A DNA stretch of 64,000 nucleotides. Origin: CAZNNH01 sp964574335. Lineage in GTDB: Bacteria; Acidobacteriota; Vicinamibacteria; Fen-336. The stretch spans positions 15,489 through 79,488 of the forward strand of contig CAZNNH010000009.1 in NCBI GenBank assembly GCA_964574335.1. The letters are read 5' to 3'. Below are positions 27,127 to 35,727 of this stretch, one piece after another (positions within the stretch are counted from its first letter, which is position 1; every line of letters begins with the position of its first letter). Below the pieces are notes generated by a model. That model was not told the DNA's origin and did not search any database. It worked only from the letters and a program-made list of their open reading frames with translations. The position numbers and the translations under genes are program-made.

Positions 27127-27600
27127 ATGATCGGCCGCCGAGCCCGCCACGACCTGCTCGTGGTCGGCGTCGGAAGCTCGCTGCGTGGTGACGACCGGGT
27201 CGGCCTCGAGCTGGTCCGTCGGGTTCGCGAGCGCTTCGGCGCCGGCCTCGTTTGCCTGGAGCTCAACGAGCCCGACGTCTCGCTGGCCGAGCGCCTGGCC
27301 GGCTTCGAGGAGCTGTTGGTGGTCGACGCCGCCGTCGGGCAGGGCGACCAGCCGTACACGTTGGTCGACCTCCCGGCCAGCGACCGGCTGGTTCCGTCCG
27401 GCGGGCTCAGCTCGCACGTCTTCGACTGGGGGGTGATCCTGGCGCTCTCCCACCGGCTCTACGGAGGACACGCGCGGGGCCGGCTGCTCGGGGTCAGCGC
27501 GTCCTGCTTCGAGCTCTCGGAAGCGCTGTCCGAGCCGTGCGCCCGCAACGCCGAGCGGGCCTTCCTGTTCCTCATCGACTATTGCTCCCGGCCGGCGTGA
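27127..27600 (+). CDS. HybD/HycI-family hydrogenase maturation protease
   Basis: A 157-residue endopeptidase of the family that trims the C-terminus of [NiFe]-hydrogenase large subunits after nickel insertion. The N-terminus has the family pattern VVGVGSSLRGDDRVGLELV with metal-ligating Asp in DD. The second ligand region is ELLVVDAAVGQGD, and the His is in SSHVFDWG. The C-terminal CFELSEALSEP block is also typical. No hydrogenase structural or hyp gene lies in the 64 kb, so its target is encoded elsewhere. It precedes the PfkB gene by 32 bp; the latter has its own -10. Confidence 0.85.
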   Translation: MIGRRARHDLLVVGVGSSLRGDDRVGLELVRRVRERFGAGLVCLELNEPDVSLAERLAGFEELLVVDAAVGQGDQPYTLVDLPASDRLVPSGGLSSHVFDWGVILALSHRLYGGHARGRLLGVSASCFELSEALSEPCARNAERAFLFLIDYCSRPA

Positions 27601-27618
27601 GCCGGGGCGACGGCGCGC

Positions 27619-27624
27619 TATAAT
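27619..27624 (+). promoter_or_regulatory. candidate -10 box of the pfkB-family gene (TATAAT), leaderless type
   Basis: A perfect TATAAT ends 8 nt before the ATG at 27633, so initiation would fall on or next to the start codon. No ribosome site is present and the box follows the upstream stop codon directly. No good -35 is visible. Confidence 0.55.
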
Positions 27625-27632
27625 CCCCGCGC

Positions 27633-28784
27633 ATGTCCACTCGCACCGAGATCGCCCACTCCACCGCGGTCGCCGTCCGGGCAGCCGCCGGCTCGCTCGC
27701 CGACTGCCGCTGCCTGATCGGGTTCGACGGCTTCGTCGACAGCATCATCGACGTCGTCGACGAGCGCCACAGCCCCGATCGCTACGACCGCATGAAGACC
27801 ATCGACCAGCTCGGCCGGAAGCTGGTCGCGGCTGCCGGCCAGAGCTCCAACTACGAGCTGGTGACGCGTCTGCAGAAGCTGGGCGGCAACGGTCCGATCA
27901 TGTCCAACGCGCTGGCCACGGCCGGCCTGCCGGTCACCTACGTGGGGGCGCTTGGGTTTCCGACCATCCACCGGGCCTTCGAGGCCTTCTCCCAGCGAGC
28001 CGAGTGCGTCTCGTTCTGCGAGCCGGGGCTGACCGACGCGCTCGAGTTCGACGACGGCAAGATCATGCTCGGCAAGCACGAGACGCTGGCCGGGGTCAGC
28101 GCCGAGCGGCTCCAGGAGCTGGTGGGCACCGAGAGGCTCCGGCAGATCGTCGGTGGCAGTCGGCTGCTGGGGATGGTCAACTGGACCATGCTGACGCGGA
28201 TGGACGGCATCTGGGACTACCTGATGCGGGAGGTGCTACCGGGACTGGAGCAGCCGCGGGGCGGACGGCGCGTGGTCTTCGTGGATCTTGCGGACCCGGA
28301 GAAGCGGACCCGGGACGACCTGCGTCGCGCCCTCGCCACCTGCGCCCGCTTCCAGGAGCAAGCGGACGTGATCCTCGGCTACAACCTGAAGGAGGCGCTG
28401 CAGGTGACCGACGCCCTCGGCCTGGCTCGGCCCGAGCGGCCGGAAGCCGGGATCGAGGCGCTCTCCCGCGAGCTGCGGGGCCGGCTCGACGTTCACACGG
28501 TGGTGGTCCACCCGCGAAGCGGGGCGGCGGCCAGCGCCCGCAAGGGTGAGGCGGTCGAGACCGCGGCGTTCGCCGGACCGCTGGTGCGGCACCCGAAGCT
28601 CTCGACGGGGGCCGGCGACAACTTCAACGCCGGCTTCTGCATCGGCCACCTCGCCGGCCTCTCCCTGGAGCAGAGCCTGTGCCTGGGTACCGCCGCAAGC
28701 GGCTACTACGTCAGGGCCGCGCACAGCGGGAGCCTGCAGGAGCTGGCCTCGTTCTGCGAGGAGCTGCCGGAACCCGAGGCGTAG
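27633..28784 (+). CDS. PfkB-family carbohydrate kinase
   Basis: A 383-residue ribokinase-superfamily kinase. The N-terminal substrate block (CRCLIGFDGFVDSIIDVVD, then KLGGNGPIMSNALATAGLP) and the C-terminal ATP/anion-hole signature LSTGAGDNFNAGFCIGHLAG, with catalytic Asp in GAGD, are intact. The protein is longer than ribokinase and includes a TIHRAFEAF insertion. Which sugar or nucleoside it phosphorylates cannot be told from sequence. It is proposed to be transcribed as a leaderless mRNA from the TATAAT at 27619. Confidence 0.88.
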   Translation: MSTRTEIAHSTAVAVRAAAGSLADCRCLIGFDGFVDSIIDVVDERHSPDRYDRMKTIDQLGRKLVAAAGQSSNYELVTRLQKLGGNGPIMSNALATAGLPVTYVGALGFPTIHRAFEAFSQRAECVSFCEPGLTDALEFDDGKIMLGKHETLAGVSAERLQELVGTERLRQIVGGSRLLGMVNWTMLTRMDGIWDYLMREVLPGLEQPRGGRRVVFVDLADPEKRTRDDLRRALATCARFQEQADVILGYNLKEALQVTDALGLARPERPEAGIEALSRELRGRLDVHTVVVHPRSGAAASARKGEAVETAAFAGPLVRHPKLSTGAGDNFNAGFCIGHLAGLSLEQSLCLGTAASGYYVRAAHSGSLQELASFCEELPEPEA

Positions 28785-28811
28785 CGCCCCAGCCGCCAGG
28801 CGGCACCTGCC

Positions 28812-28843
28812 CGAAAAGTCAAAAGTCTAGACCTGACCCCTCA
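28812..28843. repeat. AT-rich patch with GTCTAGAC palindrome, possible REP/RAYT-type remnant
   Basis: In an otherwise GC-rich spacer (28785-29022) there is a local AT-rich run reading AAAAGTCAAAAGTCTAGACC followed by TGACCCC. The TGACCCC/GTCAGG flank and the central palindrome resemble short dispersed repeats found near IS200-like transposases. Only one copy is seen here. Confidence 0.25.
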
Positions 28844-29022
28844 GGCCCTCGTCGCCTCGCCTCGGCAGATGGTGTCTGGGGGCGGCGGCTGGCGGGCAAC
28901 GTGGTAACCTTCCCCAGCACGGCGACTCCAAGGAGGTCGCGCATGCCGAGAGCGCTCCCGAGTACGACCGGCTGGAGCCTGTTTCAGGAGCCCGTCGACC
29001 GTCCGGCGGGGGGAGAACGGGG

Positions 29023-29373
29023 ATGAGGTTCTTCTTCCACGAGAAAGACAAGGACGTGCTGGTGCTCGCCCTCGACGCGCAGATCAACGCCTACGGCGCC
29101 GACGACATGCTCGACGATCTCGACCGGTTCACCGAGGCCGGCGTGCGTCTCCTGATCGTCGACTGCAGCCAGCTCAGCTACATCACCAGCCAGGGGATCG
29201 GCCGGCTGTTCCGGGTCCACAAGCGGGTCTGGGAGAAGCAGGGCGAGGTCCGGCTGGCGGCCGTCGGCCGGGTGGTGGCGCGGATCCTCGAGATCACCCG
29301 GCTGAACGTGGTCTTCCAGGCCGACCCGACCCTCGACGAGGCGCTTCGCTCGCTGAAGGAGGGTGAGGGCTGA
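29023..29373 (+). CDS. STAS-domain anti-anti-sigma-like protein
   Basis: A 116-residue single STAS domain. The beta-alpha core is clear, with the phosphorylation-site strand LLIVDCSQLSYITSQGIG. The Ser in the D-C-S/T-S-Q-G-I-G region corresponds to the residue switched by partner kinases in SpoIIAA-like antagonists. The next block VRLAAVGRVVARILEITRLN matches the family's alpha3 region. The ATG at 29023 has GGGGAGAACGGGG in front. No cognate kinase, phosphatase or sigma factor lies beside it, so its partner is encoded elsewhere. Its stop overlaps the start of the 2H phosphoesterase gene. Confidence 0.88.
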   Translation: MRFFFHEKDKDVLVLALDAQINAYGADDMLDDLDRFTEAGVRLLIVDCSQLSYITSQGIGRLFRVHKRVWEKQGEVRLAAVGRVVARILEITRLNVVFQADPTLDEALRSLKEGEG

Positions 29374-29912
29374 GCGGGGGACGTGAGAGTGACCGTCTCG
29401 GCCACGGGACGTCGCTCTGGTTGGCCCCCGAGCCCCCGTGGCGGGAGCGCTTCGCGCGGACCATCCGCGATCTGGCCGGGCGGCTCGGTACGGACCCTTT
29501 CGAGCCCCACGTGACGCTGCTGCCCGGCCTACCCGGCGAACCGGGGCGGCTCTCGGAGACGGCCAAACGGCTGGCCGCCGAGCTCGGTCCCGTCGACCTG
29601 GTCTTCCGCGGGGTGCGGCACCAGCCTCGGTTCTTTCGCTGCATCTACCTGGAAGCCGAAAAGGGAAAGGCGCTGGTGGCCGCGCACCGGCGCGCGGCCG
29701 AGCTCTTCGACCGGGCGGCGGACCGGTCGTTTCTGCCCCACCTCAGCCTGGTCTACGCCCACCTCGGACCGGAGGTGGCGGCCCGCCTCTGCGCCGAGCT
29801 CGGCTCCGAGCACCCGGCCTGCCGCGCCACCGCCCTGGAGGTGGTCCACACCGAGGGGCCCCCGCAGGAGTGGCGGGTGGTGGCGTCCCATCGGCTGAGC
29901 CTCCCGTCGTAG
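29370..29912 (+). CDS. 2H phosphoesterase / cyclic phosphodiesterase-like protein, probable CTG start
   Basis: A 180-residue two-His phosphoesterase, related to plant cyclic phosphodiesterases and 2'-5' RNA ligases. It has two HxTx-type motifs: PHVTLLPG near residue 50 and PHLSLVYAH near residue 130. The family starts with a SLWLAPE-like strand, which is reached only if translation begins before the in-frame TTG at 29421. No ATG or GTG exists between the upstream stop at 29364 and that point. The CTG at 29370 overlaps the STAS stop (CTGA) and is preceded 7 bp upstream by AAGGAGG (29356-29362), so I propose a CTG start. The phosphodiester substrate is unknown. Confidence 0.75.
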   Translation: MSGGRESDRLGHGTSLWLAPEPPWRERFARTIRDLAGRLGTDPFEPHVTLLPGLPGEPGRLSETAKRLAAELGPVDLVFRGVRHQPRFFRCIYLEAEKGKALVAAHRRAAELFDRAADRSFLPHLSLVYAHLGPEVAARLCAELGSEHPACRATALEVVHTEGPPQEWRVVASHRLSLPS

Positions 29913-30024
29913 CGCGAGCGTTCCCATCGCCAGACGGTCGCCGATCCCGCGTCGCCCCGCGACACCACGGCCTGCGGGCCGGTAGAATGAGTACTTCGCG
30001 TCTTTGGTCTTCCAGGGAGAGAGC

Positions 30025-31653
30025 ATGGCGAAGCTGGAGCTGGGTCGTCTGTCGGGGTACACGCCGTATCCCGGTCCGTTGGTGACGGTGATCCTCGACG
30101 GGGTGGGGATCGGCAAGCAGGACGAATCGGACGGCGTCTTCACGGCACGCACGCCGGTGCTCGACGCGCTCTTCGGGGAGCCCCTCTACACCCGGCTGCG
30201 GGCCCATGGAACGGCGGTCGGCCTGCCCTCCGACGACGACATGGGCAACTCCGAGGTGGGCCACAACGCCCTGGGGGCGGGGCGGGTCTTCGCCCAGGGC
30301 GCCAAGCTGGTCAACCGGGCGATCGAGTCGGGACGGATCTTCGAGGGGGCGGCCTGGAAGGCCATCGGCGAGCGGCTGCAGAGCGGTGGGACCCTCCACC
30401 TGATCGGCCTGGTCTCGGACGGGAACGTCCACAGCCACATCGACCAGCTCTACGCCCTCGTCGACCGCGCCGCCCGGGACGGCGCGAAACGCCTACGGGT
30501 TCATTGCCTGCTGGACGGGCGCGACGTCGGCGAGAGGAGCGCCCTGCAGTACGTCGAGCCGCTCGAGAAGCGGCTGGCCGAGCTGTCGCAATCGGGACGG
30601 GACTTCCGGGTCGCCTCGGGCGGCGGACGTATGGTGACCACCATGGACCGCTACAACGCCAACTGGGCGGTGGTCGAGAAGGGGTGGCAGGCGCACGTGC
30701 TGGGCGAGGGTCGCGGGTTCGCCTCCGCCGCCGAGGCGGTGCGCACCTACTACGCCGAGGACCCGAAGATGACCGACCAGTACATGGACTCGTTCGTGGT
30801 CACGGAGGGGGGGCGGCCGGTCGGCACCATCGAGGACGGTGACGCGGTGGTCTTCTTCAATTTCCGCGGCGACCGGGCCATCGAGATCTCGCTCGCCTTC
30901 ACCGAGGTGGACTTCAAGGCCTTCGACCGTAAGCGGGTCCCCGACGTCTTCTACGCCGGGATGATGGAGTACGACGGCGACGCCAAGATCCCCCCCAACT
31001 ACCTGGTGGAGCCGCCCGCCATCGACCGGACCCTCGGCCAGTACCTGTGCGCCGCCGGGGTGACCTCCTTCGCCACCTCCGAGACCCAGAAGTACGGTCA
31101 CGTCACCTACTTCTGGAACGGCAACAACTCCGGCTACATCGACCAGAAGCTGGAGCGGTACCTCGAGGTGCCGTCCGACGTGGTGCCCTTCGACCAGCGC
31201 CCCTGGATGAAGGCGGCCGAGATTAGCGACGCGGTCAGCGCCGAGGTCCGGAAGGGCGAGCGGAAGTTCATCCGCCTCAATTTCGCCAACGGCGACATGG
31301 TCGGCCACACCGGCATCGTCGACTCGGTGCTGATCGCGATGGCCGCGGTCGACCTGAGCCTGGGCCGCCTGCTGCCGGAGATCGAGAAGGCGCGGGGAGT
31401 GCTGATGGTGACCGCCGACCACGGCAACGCGGACCAGATGTTCACCGAGAAGAAGGGCGTCCGCACCCCGATGGTGGCCCACACCTTGAACCCGGTCCCC
31501 TTCCTGGTCAAGGACTACTCGGGGGCGAACCCCTGGAAGATGGCGGGGGTCGAGGGGCCAGGGCTCAGCAACGTGGCCGCGACCATCTGCACCCTGCTCG
31601 GATTCGACCCTCCCGGGGACTACGACCGGGCCCTGATCCGATTGGGGACATGA
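30025..31653 (+). CDS. gpmI: 2,3-bisphosphoglycerate-independent phosphoglycerate mutase
   Basis: A 542-residue cytoplasmic glycolytic/gluconeogenic enzyme interconverting 3- and 2-phosphoglycerate, using two Mn2+. The alkaline-phosphatase-like metal site is seen in VTVILDGVGIG at the start. The phosphoserine loop DDMGNSEVGHNALGAGR carries the catalytic Ser. VRHCLLDGRDV-type residues appear at about 150-165, and VTADHGNADQMF near residue 470 completes the site. An AGGGAGAGAGC ribosome site precedes the ATG at 30025; the frame's upstream ATG at 30004 has none. It is a single gene between a 2H phosphoesterase and the convergent yihY. Confidence 0.95.
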   Translation: MAKLELGRLSGYTPYPGPLVTVILDGVGIGKQDESDGVFTARTPVLDALFGEPLYTRLRAHGTAVGLPSDDDMGNSEVGHNALGAGRVFAQGAKLVNRAIESGRIFEGAAWKAIGERLQSGGTLHLIGLVSDGNVHSHIDQLYALVDRAARDGAKRLRVHCLLDGRDVGERSALQYVEPLEKRLAELSQSGRDFRVASGGGRMVTTMDRYNANWAVVEKGWQAHVLGEGRGFASAAEAVRTYYAEDPKMTDQYMDSFVVTEGGRPVGTIEDGDAVVFFNFRGDRAIEISLAFTEVDFKAFDRKRVPDVFYAGMMEYDGDAKIPPNYLVEPPAIDRTLGQYLCAAGVTSFATSETQKYGHVTYFWNGNNSGYIDQKLERYLEVPSDVVPFDQRPWMKAAEISDAVSAEVRKGERKFIRLNFANGDMVGHTGIVDSVLIAMAAVDLSLGRLLPEIEKARGVLMVTADHGNADQMFTEKKGVRTPMVAHTLNPVPFLVKDYSGANPWKMAGVEGPGLSNVAATICTLLGFDPPGDYDRALIRLGT

Positions 31654-31671
31654 CCGGGTTTCCCCCGCCCG

Positions 31672-33072
31672 CTAGGAGAGCGCGCCGATCCGCCGGACTG
31701 CGTCGGCCACCGTGATGTCTGCGGTGACCGCGCTCGAGGCGGCCTCGGAGCGATCCATCACCTCCTGGACCAGCCGGGCCACCGGGTCCTGGGGAAGGGC
31801 CTCGTCGCTCGATGGCGGGCTGCGACGGAACTCGTCGATGACCTGCTTCAGGGAGATCAGCGCGGCGTCGCGGGCGAGGAAGTAGCGGTCGACGTGCTCG
31901 TCGCGACCCTGCGGCGTGTGCTCGGTCGGCCAGTGCCCGTTGTCGGGGACCGAGAGCAGCAGCCCCGCCTCGACCAGCCGGTTGAGCACCTCGTGGGTGG
32001 TCTCGAACGAGACCGGGCTCTGGGCCGCGATCTGCTCCGCGCTGGGCGGCGCCTCACCGCTCGAGTAGGCGCGCGCCACCTCGACCATGGCGCGGAGCGC
32101 CAGCATCTCGCGGACCACCGGGCCGTCCATCAGGCGGATCCTCTCCTCCTGCAGGGCCCGTGAGTACTGCAAGCCATAGGTCACCTTGCAGCAGAAGAGC
32201 ACGATCTGCCAGCCGATCTGCAGCCAGAGCAGGAACAGCGGCAGGGTCCCCAGCGAGCCGTAGACCTGGCTGTAATCGATGAGCTGCCGGGAGGCCCAGA
32301 TGAAGCCCAGCTTGCCCACCTCCCACAGCGAGCCGGCCACCAGGCCGCCTCCGAGGGCGGCGAACCAGCGTACCCGGGTGTTGGGAACCACCAGGTACAG
32401 GAGCGTCATGCCGATCCAACTGAAGATCCAGTGCGACTGCTGCAGCAGGACTTCGAGCAGGCCGCTGGCCTGGGGCAACGAGGCGCCGAGCCGCGCCAGC
32501 AGCGCCTGGGAGTTGGCCGGGGAGGTGATCGAGAAGGACAGGGCCGCCACCACCGGACCCACCGTGACGATCGCCCAGTAGATGGCGAAGCGCTGGAAGA
32601 AGGGGCGCACCTTCTCGACGTTCCACAGGTCGTTGAAGGTCTTCTCGATGTAGGTGAGCAGCGAGACCACGATGAAGAACAGCCCCACCACGCCGATGCC
32701 GCCGACGGCGCCGGTCTGCCGCCAGACGAAGGTCTTGATGCTCTCGTCGAGGGCCGAGGCGGCGCCCGGAGCCAGGTTCTCGAGGATCTTCTCCTGGAGC
32801 TGGCGCTGGGCGGCCTCGAGCCCGCCGAAGGCGTGGAAGAGCGAAAAGGCGACCGCCAGGAACGGGATCACTCCCAAGAGGGTCCGGAACGTCAGGGCGT
32901 GGGCCCGCATCGCCATCTGGTCCGACTCGTAGGACCGGACCGCGTTCTCCCAGGCGCGCACCCACACCAGGAAGTGGGCACGTAGCGCGGAGGTCTCCCG
33001 GCGGGGCAGCTCCCAGACGGTACGGACCCACCAGGTGGCGAAGCGGGCCGGCCAGCTCGTGATGTGCACCAC
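31672..33072 (-). CDS. YihY/BrkB-family membrane protein with C-terminal winged-helix-like extension
   Basis: A 466-residue inner-membrane protein. Residues 50-320 hold the six-TM YihY (formerly RNase BN) core, with MRAHALTFRTLLGVIPFLAV, FFIVVSLLTYIEKTFNDLW, SWIGMTLLYLVVPNTRVRW and YGSLGTLPLFLLWLQIGW. Residues about 335-466 form a soluble domain resembling a winged helix (AEQIAAQSPVSFETTHEVLN, then RLVEAGLL), as in the longer members of this family. Starts at a GTG with a TAGAGT box 8 nt upstream and no ribosome site. Despite old annotations, no RNase activity should be assumed. Function unknown. Confidence 0.88.
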   Translation of the reverse strand: MVHITSWPARFATWWVRTVWELPRRETSALRAHFLVWVRAWENAVRSYESDQMAMRAHALTFRTLLGVIPFLAVAFSLFHAFGGLEAAQRQLQEKILENLAPGAASALDESIKTFVWRQTGAVGGIGVVGLFFIVVSLLTYIEKTFNDLWNVEKVRPFFQRFAIYWAIVTVGPVVAALSFSITSPANSQALLARLGASLPQASGLLEVLLQQSHWIFSWIGMTLLYLVVPNTRVRWFAALGGGLVAGSLWEVGKLGFIWASRQLIDYSQVYGSLGTLPLFLLWLQIGWQIVLFCCKVTYGLQYSRALQEERIRLMDGPVVREMLALRAMVEVARAYSSGEAPPSAEQIAAQSPVSFETTHEVLNRLVEAGLLLSVPDNGHWPTEHTPQGRDEHVDRYFLARDAALISLKQVIDEFRRSPPSSDEALPQDPVARLVQEVMDRSEAASSAVTADITVADAVRRIGALS

Positions 33073-33080
33073 GGGAGCCT

Positions 33081-33086
33081 ACTCTA
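33081..33086 (-). promoter_or_regulatory. candidate -10 box of yihY (TAGAGT), leaderless type
   Basis: On the minus strand, TAGAGT ends 8 nt before the GTG start at 33072. There is no Shine-Dalgarno between them. Confidence 0.4.
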
Positions 33087-33213
33087 GCGCTTCTCGGACT
33101 GCTCGAGCAGCCGCGGGGCCGACCCCCCGGGCTCCGGGAGCGGGCGTTCTGCCCGTCGCTGACATGGCCTCGAATGATAGGCCACAAGGTGGGCGGCGGG
33201 CCAGCGGTGCCGC

Positions 33214-33219
33214 TATCAT
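33214..33219 (+). promoter_or_regulatory. candidate -10 box of the GIY-YIG/TonB frame (TATCAT), leaderless type
   Basis: TATCAT ends 5 nt before the GTG at 33225, the first codon of the GIY-YIG domain. This also argues against the upstream in-frame ATG at 33174 as the start. Confidence 0.4.
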
Positions 33220-33224
33220 GTGGC

Positions 33225-35714
33225 GTGCCCTACGTCTACATCCTGCGCTGCGGCGACGGCTCCCTGTACACGGGGGCCACCAAGGACCTGGCCGCCCGCC
33301 TGCGCCAGCACCAGGCCGGGCGGGCCTCGCGCTACACCCGTGCCCATCAGCCGGTGACCCTGGTCTGGTCGCGCCGGCTTCGTACCTGGAGCCAGTCGCT
33401 GCGCGAGGAGCACCGCATCAAGCGGCTGCGTCGCGCCGGCAAGGAGGCCCTGGTCGCGTCCGGAGCGGACGGCGGCGTCGGTCGGCGCGCCCCAGCTCGG
33501 CGTGACGGGGCCGGGGTGCGGAGCGCGGTGCGAGGCCTGGCGGGCCTTCTGGTCGGTCTGCTGGTGGCCACGCCGGGACTGGCTTCGGTCCTCGAGGGCC
33601 GGGTCTCGTTCTCCGACGGTCGCGCCGTCGCCCGAGCCCGGGTGTCGATCCTCGGCCGGACCGGCAGCGTGCTCACGGACGAGCAGGGGCGCTTCTCCTG
33701 GTCACCGCTGCCGCAGCCTCCGTTCGAGATGATGGTGGCGCTGGCCGGCGGCGGCTACCTCAAGCCGGTCCGGATCGAGGCCTTGCCCGAGGGTCCCCCC
33801 CTCGAGATCGTCGTGGAGCCGACGATCGACGAGAACGTGACCGTCACCGGGGGGCTCGCCCCGCACCTCCTACCTCCTCCCGCCGCCGGCACCAACTTGC
33901 TCACCGCGCGGGAGATCGGGGCGCGCGCGCCGGTGCACCTGACCCAGGCGCTCGAGAACGTGGCCGGCGTCGCCAGCATCTCGGAAGGCCAGGCCGCGGT
34001 CCCGGCGATCCGGGGTTTCGCCCACGGACGCACCCTGATCCTGCTCGACGGGACTCGGGTCACGGCCGAGCGCCGGGTGGGGCCGAGCGCGACCTTCCTC
34101 GACCCGGTGACCCTGGAGAGCGTCGAGGTGGCCCGCGGACCGGGGTCGGTCGCCTACGGCTCGGACGCCTTCGGTGGCGTGATCGATGCCCGCACCCGCC
34201 GTACCGCCCCGGGCTCCGGGACCGCCGGGCGCTTCGTGGGCGCCCTGGGTGCCGGGGTGCCTCAGGAGCGAGCGGCGATCGAGGTCGGGCACGGCTTCGC
34301 GAGCGGCGGCCTCATCTTCCAGGGCCACTATCGCAACCTCGACGACTACACGAGCCCCGGGGGGGAGGTCCCCAACTCCGGCTCCCGCGACTTCGGGGGG
34401 CGGGCCCGCCTCGACCGTCGGATCGGCGCCGGGACCCTGAGCCTCGCCTGGCAGAGCGACCTGGGCCGGGACATCGAGCGGCCTCGCACCAACTCGACCA
34501 CCACCCGCTTCTTCTATCCCAGCGAGGACTCGCACCGGCTGGTGGCGGACTGGAGGAGCGGCCCCGTCTCTGGCTTCAGCCAGCTCGGCGCCAGCGCCTT
34601 CCTGGGCAGCTACGCGATCGTCACCGACCAGGACCGCTTCGCGACCGAGACCGCGCCACGCGGGGTGGAGCGGGCCGACGTCTCGGCCCGGGACTTTCAC
34701 CTCCGCGGCTTCGCGGCCCGGACGGTGGGCCCGGCCCGCCTGGAGCTGGGCCTCGACGTGAACGGGCGCTTCGGCCTTCGGGCCCTCGACATCGACCGGG
34801 TCTACGACGCCGCCGGCACTCTCGCCGATGAGGAGGTCAGCGTCTCGATCGACGACGCCAGGCGCACCGACTACGCCGCCTTCTCCAGCGTCGAGGCGGC
34901 GGCCGGGAGTCGCGTTACCCTCCACGGCGGGCTGCGTCTGGACCACGTGGTCACCCTCAACGTGGGGGGCTACTTCGGCGACCGATCGACTGGCCATGAC
35001 GCGGCGTCGGGCTTCGCCGCGATCGCGGTTCTGCTGGCACGCGGGCTCTCGGCGACCGCCCAGGCTTCGAGCGGCTTCCGCGACCCGCTGCTCTCGGACC
35101 GCTACTACCGAGGGCCCACCGGCCGCGGCTTCATCACCGGCAACCCCGACCTCGATCCCGAGCGGAGCTGGCAGCTCGACCTGGCGCTGCGCTACGTCGC
35201 CGCCAGGTGGAGGGCGGCAGCCCACGCCTTCGACTACCGGGTCGAGGGCCTGATCGAGCGCTACGAGACGGAGCCCGACTACTTCTACTTCAGGAACCGG
35301 GGCCGGGCCCGAATGCGCGGCGTCGAGCTGGAGGTCCAGGTGGTGGCGCCGGGTGAGGTCTCCGTCGAGTTTTCCGGGCACCTGATCCGAGGCCACGCAG
35401 AGGAGGACGGTTCCCCCCTCGACGACGTTCCGCCGCCGACCCTGACGCTCAGGCTGAGCCGCGACTTCGGGAGGGGCTTCGTGCTGGCGCGGGGGGCGCT
35501 CTACGCCGAAGACGATCGGCCGGGGCCCACCGAGCAGGCCCGGCCCGGCTACGGCCTGCTCGACCTGACCCTGGGTCTTCGTGTCGGCGAGCGGCTCGAG
35601 CTGCGTCTGCTCGGCCGCAACCTCCTCGACCACGCCTACCTGGTGAGCCCCGATCGGCGGGCGGTGCTGGCCCCCGGCCGCTCGCTGCTGGTGACGACGG
35701 TCCTGGCCTTCTGA
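33225..35714 (+). CDS. GIY-YIG domain in frame with a TonB-dependent receptor
   Basis: One 829-codon frame holds two normally separate proteins. Residues 1-80 are a YhbQ-like GIY-YIG nuclease domain (VPYVYILRCGDGSLYTGAT, then HRIKRLRRAGKEALVAS). From GTG 33516 a signal peptide (VRGLAGLLVGLLVATPGLAS) begins a CarboxypepD_reg domain, then a plug (PVHLTQALENVAGVA, then VPAIRGFAHGRTLILLDGTR and EVARGPGSVAYGSDAFGG) and a 22-strand-type barrel ending in Phe. TonB receptors import large or scarce ligands across the outer membrane. No stop codon separates the two. The receptor is probably translated from 33516 or 33528, since an internal signal peptide could not export a fused nuclease. Fusion, lost stop or sequence error are possible. 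Confidence 0.85.
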   Translation: MPYVYILRCGDGSLYTGATKDLAARLRQHQAGRASRYTRAHQPVTLVWSRRLRTWSQSLREEHRIKRLRRAGKEALVASGADGGVGRRAPARRDGAGVRSAVRGLAGLLVGLLVATPGLASVLEGRVSFSDGRAVARARVSILGRTGSVLTDEQGRFSWSPLPQPPFEMMVALAGGGYLKPVRIEALPEGPPLEIVVEPTIDENVTVTGGLAPHLLPPPAAGTNLLTAREIGARAPVHLTQALENVAGVASISEGQAAVPAIRGFAHGRTLILLDGTRVTAERRVGPSATFLDPVTLESVEVARGPGSVAYGSDAFGGVIDARTRRTAPGSGTAGRFVGALGAGVPQERAAIEVGHGFASGGLIFQGHYRNLDDYTSPGGEVPNSGSRDFGGRARLDRRIGAGTLSLAWQSDLGRDIERPRTNSTTTRFFYPSEDSHRLVADWRSGPVSGFSQLGASAFLGSYAIVTDQDRFATETAPRGVERADVSARDFHLRGFAARTVGPARLELGLDVNGRFGLRALDIDRVYDAAGTLADEEVSVSIDDARRTDYAAFSSVEAAAGSRVTLHGGLRLDHVVTLNVGGYFGDRSTGHDAASGFAAIAVLLARGLSATAQASSGFRDPLLSDRYYRGPTGRGFITGNPDLDPERSWQLDLALRYVAARWRAAAHAFDYRVEGLIERYETEPDYFYFRNRGRARMRGVELEVQVVAPGEVSVEFSGHLIRGHAEEDGSPLDDVPPPTLTLRLSRDFGRGFVLARGALYAEDDRPGPTEQARPGYGLLDLTLGLRVGERLELRLLGRNLLDHAYLVSPDRRAVLAPGRSLLVTTVLAF

Positions 35715-35727
35715 GGCCGGGACATCG

